The position numbers were made by a program, and so were the translations under genes. This document shows, piece by piece, positions 15,216 to 19,736 of a stretch of DNA of 19,736 bases (position 1 is its first letter; every line of letters begins with the position of its first letter). The notes under the pieces are model-generated. The model saw nothing but the letters and a program-made list of their open reading frames with translations. It did not search any database and had not been told where the DNA came from. Origin of the DNA: JBFHNV01 sp965365655 (lineage in GTDB: Bacteria; Pseudomonadota; Gammaproteobacteria; HK1); assembly GCA_965365655.1 (NCBI GenBank), contig CBDUCN010000056.1, forward strand, positions 1 through 19,736. The letters run 5' to 3'.

Positions 15216-16183
15216 GCGTCGAGGTCGCTGCGCGGGCGGCGCAGTGTACGTGGCGACGCGGCGCGCGGCGCGCGCGTCGCCGGCCGCACGCCCGCGGGCG
15301 CAGCCGCCGGCGCGAGCCGCGGATCCTCGCGCAGGCGCCGGGCGAGGGAGTCCACCACCGCGCGGATGCGCGGCACCCGGCGCAGGTCCGGGTGGGTGAG
15401 CAGCCACAGCTCGGTCGTGGCCGGCGGGTCGACGGGGAACAGGCGGGTGAGCCCCGGCTTCACCTGGTCCTGCGGCAGCAGTGCGATCCCGAGGCCGGCG
15501 GCGGCCAGCGCCGCCATCGTGTCGATGTCGCCGGAGCGTGCGACCACGCGCTCGGCGGGCAGGTGGCGCTCGGCCCACGCGAAGGCCGGCAGGCGGCGCA
15601 TCGCGTCGTCGGCGCCGATCAGCGGGCACCGGGCGAGGTCGGCCATGCCGGCCGGCGCCGGGTTCGCCGCCAGCCACGTGTCGCCGGCGTACACCCACCA
15701 CGGGAACGCGGCGGCGCGCCGGCCCACGAGGTGCTCCGGCGGCGCGGAGGTCGCGCGCAGCGCCACGTCCGCCTCGCGCCGGCTCAGGTCCCGCGCCTCG
15801 ATGCTCACCGCGACGTCCACCCGCACCTCGGGGTAGCGGGCGCGGAAGTCCGCGAGCCACGGCGCGACGTAGTGGTACGCGAGGTTCGGGGCGGTGGTGA
15901 GCCGCACCTCGCCCGACAGGCGCTCGTCCAGCCCGGCCACCTCGCGCCCGAGCCCGTCCATCTCCGCCTGCACCCGCTCCGCGCGCGCGATCACCCGCTC
16001 GCCGGCCGGGGTCGGCACGTAGCCCTCGGGAAGGCGTTCGAACAGGCGCACGGCGAGGCGCTCCTCGAACGCGTTCAGGCGCCGGAAGACCGTCGAGTGG
16101 TTGACCCCGAGCCGGCGCGCGGCGCCGGCGAGGGATCCCGAACGGGCGATCGCGAGCGCGAAGCGGAGGTCGTTCCAGTCCAC
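15212..16183 (-). CDS. LysR-family transcriptional regulator
   Basis: This 323-residue regulator has an N-terminal winged helix-turn-helix (about 3-62; SLAGAARRLGVNHSTVFRRL is the helix-turn-helix) and a periplasmic-binding-like effector domain (about 90-290). The C-terminal 30 residues are an Arg/Ala/Pro-rich extension. GTG 16183 is the start: the frame is closed by a stop just upstream, and MDWNDLRFAL is the typical LysR opening. It is divergent from the DoxX-family gene, with repeated TTGC half-sites between them, so it most likely controls that gene and itself. Its stop overlaps the queC start by four bases, placing queC under the same promoter. The effector is unknown. Confidence 0.93.
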   Translation of the reverse strand: MDWNDLRFALAIARSGSLAGAARRLGVNHSTVFRRLNAFEERLAVRLFERLPEGYVPTPAGERVIARAERVQAEMDGLGREVAGLDERLSGEVRLTTAPNLAYHYVAPWLADFRARYPEVRVDVAVSIEARDLSRREADVALRATSAPPEHLVGRRAAAFPWWVYAGDTWLAANPAPAGMADLARCPLIGADDAMRRLPAFAWAERHLPAERVVARSGDIDTMAALAAAGLGIALLPQDQVKPGLTRLFPVDPPATTELWLLTHPDLRRVPRIRAVVDSLARRLREDPRLAPAAAPAGVRPATRAPRAASPRTLRRPRSDLDA

Positions 16184-16187
16184 GTGT

Positions 16188-16243
16188 TTGCATCAATGCA
16201 ACATCAGATTGCAGATATTGCTGATTTCGTTGCGGCAGGGCAA
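16188..16243. promoter_or_regulatory. LysR-type operator region with phased TTGC half-sites
   Basis: TTGCAT-CA-ATGCAA (16188-16201) is an inverted repeat with a two-base spacer directly upstream of the LysR start. TGCAA-N7-TTGCA (16197-16213) overlaps it. Further TTGC elements occur at 16218 and 16230, and GCAA at 16240. The TTGC at 16188, 16209 and 16230 are exactly 21 bases apart, two helical turns. This fits cooperative LysR binding and autoregulation. The region is AT-rich compared with everything around it. Confidence 0.6.
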
Positions 16244-16309
16244 TCGCCATCCTGTTGCCCGCGAGTCGCCACCCGGCGGCCATCCGAAACAGAACCCGAG
16301 GATCCGAGC

Positions 16310-16753
16310 ATGACCTTCCGAATCGACACCGACGTCACCGCCCCGTACGGCATCGCCGCGCTGCGCATCGCGCTGGGCGCCGTGTTCATCGCGCACAGCC
16401 TGTACCTCAAGCTGATCGTGTTCACGCTGCCCGGCACCGCCGCGTTCTTCGAGTCCATCGGCCTCCCGGGCTTCGCGGCGTACGCCGTGTTCCTCGCGGA
16501 GGCGGTGGGCGGCGTGGCCCTGGTGCTGGGCATACGCACCCGCACCGCGGCGGCGATGCTGCTTCCCGTCGCGCTGGGCGCGACCTGGGCGCACTCCGGG
16601 GCCGGCTGGCTGTTCACCAACGAGGGCGGCGGCTGGGAGTACCCGCTGTTCCTGGCCGTCGCGACCGGCGCGCAGGCGCTGCTGGGCGCCGGCGCGCTGG
16701 CCCTCGACACGGCCCGCGCCGCGGACCCGGCCGGGGTGCGGCAGCCGGCCTGA
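16310..16753 (+). CDS. DoxX-family membrane protein
   Basis: This 147-residue inner-membrane protein has four hydrophobic segments. The DoxX/DUF417-like pattern is visible: ALRIALGAVFIAHSLYLK (first helix), FFESIGLPGFAAYAVFLAEAVGGVALVLGI (the F.S.GLP...E..GG..L..G signature), a third helix with LPVALGATWAH, and a last helix AVATGAQALLGAGALAL. Members act in thiol or quinone redox homeostasis, but the precise function is not settled. ATG 16310 has GAGGA (16298-16302) at seven bases. It is divergent from the LysR gene and is its likely main target. Confidence 0.85.
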   Translation: MTFRIDTDVTAPYGIAALRIALGAVFIAHSLYLKLIVFTLPGTAAFFESIGLPGFAAYAVFLAEAVGGVALVLGIRTRTAAAMLLPVALGATWAHSGAGWLFTNEGGGWEYPLFLAVATGAQALLGAGALALDTARAADPAGVRQPA

Positions 16754-16763
16754 GCCGCGGCAT

Positions 16764-16985
16764 GCCGATGGACGTGCGCGGTTGCGCACGGGGCCGATGG
16801 CCGTGCGCGTTGGCGCGAGAGGCTCATGGCCGTGCGCGTTGGCGCACGAGGCTGATGGCCGTGCGCGTTGGCGCGAGAGGCTCATGGCCGTGCGCGTTGG
16901 CACATGAGGCTGATGGCCATGCGCGTTGGCGCACGAGGCTGATGGCCGTGCGCGTTGGCGCATGAGGCCGACGACCCTGCGCGGC
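16764..16985. repeat. 29-bp tandem repeat (minisatellite) with hairpin-forming units
   Basis: Seven full head-to-tail copies start at 16764, 16793, 16822, 16851, 16880, 16909 and 16938, with a decayed eighth to about 16985. The core is GCYSATGGCCGTGCGCGTTG followed by GCGC and a variable tail. Within it, GTGCGC-GTTG-GCGCAC is a perfect stem-loop in some copies and is shortened in others. Copies 2-3 and 4-5 alternate two variants (GCGAGAG then CACGAG or CATGAG endings), giving a 58-bp higher-order repeat. The outer copies (1 and 8) are the most diverged, as expected for a recombining array. It lies between the ends of doxX and the DUF4404-like gene; 16986-17057 holds nothing I can name. Confidence 0.9.
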
Positions 16986-17057
16986 GGTTCCGGGATCCGG
17001 GGCCGCCGCGCGTCGTCGGGGCGGCGGCGCGCAGCCGCCGGGGCGTGGGTCCTGCGG

Positions 17058-17075
17058 GCGCGCGCCGGCGCGCGC
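17058..17075 (-). terminator. perfect 18-bp palindrome abutting the DUF4404-like stop
   Basis: GCGCGCGCCGGCGCGCGC is a perfect palindrome ending exactly where the minus-strand stop codon (17076-17078) begins. It could fold as a seven-base-pair stem with a small loop. There is no T-tract. Confidence 0.4.
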
Positions 17076-17348
17076 TCAGATGCCCATGTTGCCGAGCGTC
17101 ACCATGATGCTGTTCACGATGCCGGTCGCGCGCGGATGCTCCACCTCGAAGCGCTCGACCGTCTCGCGCAACGTCTCCATGAAGTCCTCGGGGGCCTCCA
17201 GGTCCTCGTCGAGCGGGTTCTCGAGGCGCCGCTCCAGCTCTGCGATCAGGCCGTCCAGGCGCTCGCGGGCCGCCTCGTCGTCGGCGCCCAGCGCGTCGAT
17301 CTCCTTGCGGAGCTGTGCGATCAGGTCGTGAAGCTGGTCCTGGCTCAT
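17076..17348 (-). CDS. DUF4404-like small protein
   Basis: This 90-residue cytoplasmic protein is acidic and largely helical. The first 45 residues (LHDLIAQLRKEID..., DGLIAELERRLE) look like a coiled coil with leucine every seven residues. A conserved second half (DFMETLRETVERFEVEHPRATGIVNSIMVTLGNMGI) ends in the short motif I associate with DUF4404 proteins of gammaproteobacteria. No function is known for the family. ATG 17348 lacks a strong ribosome binding site, but the homologous sequence begins at MSQDQLHDLI. It is probably a single-gene unit, with a long palindrome abutting its stop and the tandem repeat beyond. Confidence 0.8.
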   Translation of the reverse strand: MSQDQLHDLIAQLRKEIDALGADDEAARERLDGLIAELERRLENPLDEDLEAPEDFMETLRETVERFEVEHPRATGIVNSIMVTLGNMGI

Positions 17349-17520
17349 GCTGGCTGTCCGCGCCGTGTGATCGGGGGCGGCTGGGCCCCGGCGGCGCAAG
17401 CATAGCATCGCGCGTGCCGCGTCCCGGCGGCCGGGCCGGGACCGCGTCCACCTTCGAGGCCGCCGCCGCGCGCCGCGCCGGACACGCGGCGGCGTACGGC
17501 GAACGCCCGGACACGCATCG

Positions 17521-18150
17521 TCAGGGTGCGACCCAGGTCGCGTGCCACGCGCCGCCGTCGAACCGCCACTGCGCGCGGCGGTGACCGCGGACGTCGAGGT
17601 CCAGGCGGTCCAGCCGGTCGACGGTGCACGCGAGCACCGCGAAGTGCGCCCGTCCCGCCTCGCTCTCCTCTTCGCGCGGCGCACGCGTCGCGAGGTCCGC
17701 GTCGAGGCCGCTGGTGGGCACCGCGCTCGGCGCGCCCGGCGCGTCGCCCAGGTAGCAGCGCCTGCTGAGCAGCCGGCTCGCGTGCCACTGCGCGTCGGCC
17801 AGCGCGTCGTCGCGGTGCACCGCGAGCGCGCCCTCGGCGCGGATCTGCACCCTGGACGCGGCGTCGTAGAACAGCCACGCGACGCGCGGATGCGTGCCGA
17901 CCTGGTCGACCTTCGGCGAGCGGGTGTCGGTGTGGCATGCGAGGCGCCGCAGCGCGGCGTCCACCCGCCGCAGCACCACGGTGCGAACGCTTGCGCCGTC
18001 GCCGTGCACCGTCGCGAGCGCGGGCGTGTGCAGCGGGCTCGCGGCGTCCGCGACCCCGGACTGCAGGCGCCGCCAGCAGTCCTCGAGCAGCGCGTCCAGC
18101 TCCGCCGGGGCCTCCTCGGGCCCGGCCGTGCGGCGCGGCGGCGCGCTCAT
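17521..18150 (-). CDS. pyridoxamine 5'-phosphate oxidase-family FMN protein
   Basis: This 209-residue protein has the PNPOx-like split-barrel fold of the Alr4036/Pyridox_ox_2 type. Landmarks are PALATVHGDGASVRTVVLRR (43-62), HTDTRSPKVDQVGTHPRVAWLFYD (73-96), which supplies phosphate- and FMN-contacting Arg/Lys residues, RVQIRAEG (100-107) and a C-terminal RAQWRFDGGAWHATWVAP. The terminal R-P motif of true PdxH is absent, so a generic flavin oxidoreductase role is more likely than pyridoxal phosphate synthesis. ATG 18150 overlaps the stop of the upstream gene (ATGA), so it is the last of three coupled genes. Substrate unknown. Confidence 0.85.
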   Translation of the reverse strand: MSAPPRRTAGPEEAPAELDALLEDCWRRLQSGVADAASPLHTPALATVHGDGASVRTVVLRRVDAALRRLACHTDTRSPKVDQVGTHPRVAWLFYDAASRVQIRAEGALAVHRDDALADAQWHASRLLSRRCYLGDAPGAPSAVPTSGLDADLATRAPREEESEAGRAHFAVLACTVDRLDRLDLDVRGHRRAQWRFDGGAWHATWVAP

Positions 18151-18533
18151 GTGCCGCCGCGTGCGAGCCGCACGCGGATCGGACCGCGTGCGGTGGACGG
18201 ATCCACGACCCGTCCGCGCTGCGTGATCGCGACGTCCCCGCGCGCGACCAGGCGCCGCGCGGCGGAGCGGGTGCGCTGCATCAGCTCGCGCCAGCCCTCG
18301 GGCGCGACGCGCCGCGCGGCCTCGGACGGGCAGATCGTCGCGCCGCCGGCGCGCGCCGCGAGCAGCGACAGGATCGCGCGCTCCAGAGCGGCGTCGGTCG
18401 CGTCCAGCCGGGTGCGCCGGCAGCGCTCGCTGCAGTAGCGCACCGCCTGCGGCTGCCCGCGCCAGCGCCGCCGCGGCGCCATGCGCCGGCCGCAGCGCTC
18501 GCACACCGCGTCGTCGCACGCGGCCCGGATCAC
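18147..18533 (-). CDS. DUF2256-DUF3253 fusion protein
   Basis: This 128-residue protein joins two small domains. Residues 9-40 are a DUF2256-like zinc ribbon with Cys11, Cys14, Cys34 and Cys38 (CERCGRRMAPRRRWR...VRYCSERC). Residues 48-128 match DUF3253, a winged-helix-like domain (ICPSEAARRVAPEGWRELM, ARRLVARGDVAITQRGRVVDPS, RGPIRVRL). A DNA- or RNA-binding role is plausible from zinc ribbon plus winged helix but is inference. GTG 18533 overlaps the stop of the TPR/Sel1 gene (GTGA), and its own stop overlaps the start of the PNPOx-like gene, so the three genes are translationally coupled. Confidence 0.85.
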   Translation of the reverse strand: MIRAACDDAVCERCGRRMAPRRRWRGQPQAVRYCSERCRRTRLDATDAALERAILSLLAARAGGATICPSEAARRVAPEGWRELMQRTRSAARRLVARGDVAITQRGRVVDPSTARGPIRVRLARGGT

Positions 18534-19150
18534 CGCGCGAGCTCCGCGTCCAGGCGCCGGGTCCACGCGGCGGCGCGCGGCGCGTCCGGCGCCTCGCCGT
18601 ACAGCCCGTCGCGGTACACGCGCGCCATCGCGTCCATCGCGCCCAGGTGGCCGGACTCGGCGGCGCGCGTGAGCCAGGCCAGCGCCGCCGCGTCGGACGC
18701 GGCGACACCGCGCCCGTGCTCGTACATGCCGGCCACGCCGTACATGGCCTTGATGTCGCCGGCCTCGGCGCCGCGCAGCGTCGCGGCGAACGCGTCCTCG
18801 TAGCGGCGCAGCTGCTGGTAGGTCATCGCCGCGAGCTCGAGGTACAGGGTGTTGCGCGGCGCCAGCTCCAGCGCCCGCTCGATCGGCGGCACCGCCTCGG
18901 GAAACATGCGCAGGAACGCGAGCGACGCCGCATACTCGTAGTGCGCGCGATCGTCGTCCGGCGCGTGCTGGGCGATCGTGCCGTACGCGGCGAGGGCATC
19001 CGGGTACTGCTCCGCCGCCATCGCCTGCCGTGCGAACGCGCGCATCTCGTCGATCCCGTCGGGCAGCTCCGCCGCGTGCGCGTGCCCGCCGGCGAGCGCC
19101 GCCGCGAGCAGCACACGGCGAATCGGGGCGAACTGACGAGGCGCAGGCAT
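18530..19150 (-). CDS. exported TPR/Sel1-repeat protein
   Basis: This 206-residue protein has a signal peptide (FAPIRRVLLAAALAGGHAHA, cleavage probably after AHA near 26), so it should be periplasmic. TPR-like helices follow (YPDALAAYGTIAQHAPDDDRAHYEYA, then EAVPPIERALELAPRN and YLELAAMTYQQLRRYEDAFAA, each under 20 residues apart). Two Sel1-like repeats come next (AGDIKAMYGVAGMYEHGRGV; SGHLGAMDAMARVYRDGLYG). Such proteins are scaffolds for protein-protein contacts; the partner is unknown. ATG 19150 is preceded by a recognisable promoter. It is the first gene of the coupled trio and diverges from the Atm1-type exporter gene. Confidence 0.85.
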   Translation of the reverse strand: MPAPRQFAPIRRVLLAAALAGGHAHAAELPDGIDEMRAFARQAMAAEQYPDALAAYGTIAQHAPDDDRAHYEYAASLAFLRMFPEAVPPIERALELAPRNTLYLELAAMTYQQLRRYEDAFAATLRGAEAGDIKAMYGVAGMYEHGRGVAASDAAALAWLTRAAESGHLGAMDAMARVYRDGLYGEAPDAPRAAAWTRRLDAELAR

Positions 19151-19179
19151 CGCCGCACGTTACCCTCGCCCCGGGCGCG

Positions 19180-19208
19180 GTTAAAGTGCCGCGTTTGAGG
19201 CACTGCAA
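19180..19208 (-). promoter_or_regulatory. sigma70-like promoter of the TPR/Sel1 operon
   Basis: On the minus strand, TTGCAG (19203-19208) and TTTAAC (19180-19185) are separated by exactly 17 bases. They match three and four of six consensus positions respectively. The leader before ATG 19150 would be about 22 nt. It sits in the 63-base gap shared with the divergent ABC exporter gene. Confidence 0.5.
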
Positions 19209-19213
19209 TCTCC

Positions 19214-19736
19214 GTGCGATCCCTCGGCACCCCCGCGGACGACGCTCCGCGCTCCCTAGGCAACATCGGCACCGTGCGCCGGCTGCTGGCCTACCTGTGG
19301 CCCGCGGACGCGCCGGACATGCGCGTGCGCGTGGCCTTCGCGATGCTGTTCCTGGTCGGCGCGAAGGTGGCGGTGGTGATCGTGCCGTTCTTCTACAAGG
19401 AGGCGGTGGACGCGCTGGGCGGCGACGGGCGCGACGCGAACCTCGCGCTGGTCCTGCCGGTGGGGATGATCCTCGCGTACGGCGCCGCGCGCGTGCTGTC
19501 GCTCGCCTTCGGCGAGCTGCGGGACGCGGTGTTCGCGCGCGTCGGCCAGCGCGCCATCCGCAGCGTCGCGCTCGAGGTGTTCCGCCACCTGCACGCGCTG
19601 TCGCTGCGCTTCCACCTCGGGCGCCAGACCGGCGGGCTCTCGCGCGCCATCGAGCGCGGCGTGCGCGCGATCGAGATCCTTCTGCGCTTCAGCCTGTTCA
19701 ACATCATCCCGACGCTGATCGAGCTGACGCTGGTGT
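19214..19736 (+). CDS. Atm1/ABCB7-type ABC exporter, N-terminal part
   Basis: The frame from GTG 19214 is open to the end of the window (174 codons), so the gene is cut off. It encodes the beginning of an ABC exporter transmembrane domain: RRLLAYLWP, a first helix (VRVAFAMLFLVGAKVAVVIV), PFFYKEAVDAL, a second helix (LVLPVGMILAYGAARVLSLAF), then FARVGQRAIRSVALEVFRHL and HALSLRFHLGRQTGGLSRAI with ERG. These last segments are diagnostic of Atm1/HMT-type exporters, which move glutathione-linked sulfur or metal compounds and include bacterial heavy-metal tolerance proteins. The nucleotide-binding domain lies beyond the window. No clear ribosome binding site precedes the GTG; an in-frame stop (TGA 19196-19198) limits the start to this codon or later ones. 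Confidence 0.88.
   Translation, partial: MRSLGTPADDAPRSLGNIGTVRRLLAYLWPADAPDMRVRVAFAMLFLVGAKVAVVIVPFFYKEAVDALGGDGRDANLALVLPVGMILAYGAARVLSLAFGELRDAVFARVGQRAIRSVALEVFRHLHALSLRFHLGRQTGGLSRAIERGVRAIEILLRFSLFNIIPTLIELTLV

Noticed and set aside
15216..16283. An extended queC frame upstream of ATG 15215
   Set aside because: It is out of frame with the clear LysR gene that occupies these bases; the upstream translation has no domain.
16193..16963. Open frames through the tandem repeat and opposite doxX
   Set aside because: A 29-bp unit shifts frame at each copy and the product is repetitive and arginine-rich, overlapping doxX; no start or ribosome binding site supports it.
16764..16985. Repeats of 29 bp that might be taken for a CRISPR array
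   Set aside because: The copies are directly adjacent with no unique spacers, vary at their tails, and no cas genes are nearby.

Overview
This is a very GC-rich (clearly above 70%) chromosomal stretch from a proteobacterium. I favour a gammaproteobacterium: a DUF4404-like small protein, the LysR/DoxX pair, the Atm1-type exporter and the c-di-GMP enzymes all fit. Two proteins, threonyl-tRNA synthetase and the queuosine-precursor transporter, read closer to alphaproteobacterial versions, so the class is not certain. There are no rRNA or tRNA genes, transposases, phage genes or CRISPR arrays. Most of it is ordinary housekeeping and accessory metabolism, densely packed, with many GTG starts.

Layout. 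81-872 (+) is a PcaD-like alpha/beta hydrolase. 918-2403 (-) holds an FHA-GGDEF diguanylate cyclase followed by a small HExxH protein. 2627-4700 (+) is a glutathione S-transferase followed by a FetAB-like two-gene metal exporter. 4729-7269 (-) is thrS followed by a VUT/YhhQ queuosine-precursor transporter; infC, the usual partner of thrS, is not beside it. 7462-10968 (-) is a four-PAS GGDEF-EAL protein with an eroded EAL domain, preceded by an unrecognised small protein. 11303-11956 (-) is msrA. 12086-12943 (+) is a lipoprotein-like sequence fused in frame to a cupin. 12948-13283 (-) is a small exported protein. 13403-14419 (+) is a branched-chain aminotransferase. 14475-16183 (-) is a LysR regulator overlapping queC, divergent from a DoxX-family gene (16310-16753, +) across an operator-like region. 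16764-16985 is a 29-bp tandem repeat. 17076-17348 (-) is DUF4404-like. 17521-19150 (-) is a tightly overlapped three-gene operon (TPR/Sel1, DUF2256-DUF3253, PNPOx-like). 19214 to the window end (+) is the start of an Atm1-type ABC exporter.

Themes. Two c-di-GMP proteins sit 5 kb apart. Two queuosine genes (precursor uptake, and QueC for de novo synthesis) lie in the same window in separate operons. Several genes relate to redox or thiol stress (GST, MsrA, FetAB-like, Atm1-like, DoxX). GC-only hairpins without a T-tract abut or closely follow many stop codons. I found no convincing new multi-gene system. The oddest elements are the 29-bp hairpin minisatellite, the lipoprotein-cupin fusion, the 21-bp-phased operator array and the unlinked, alpha-like thrS.
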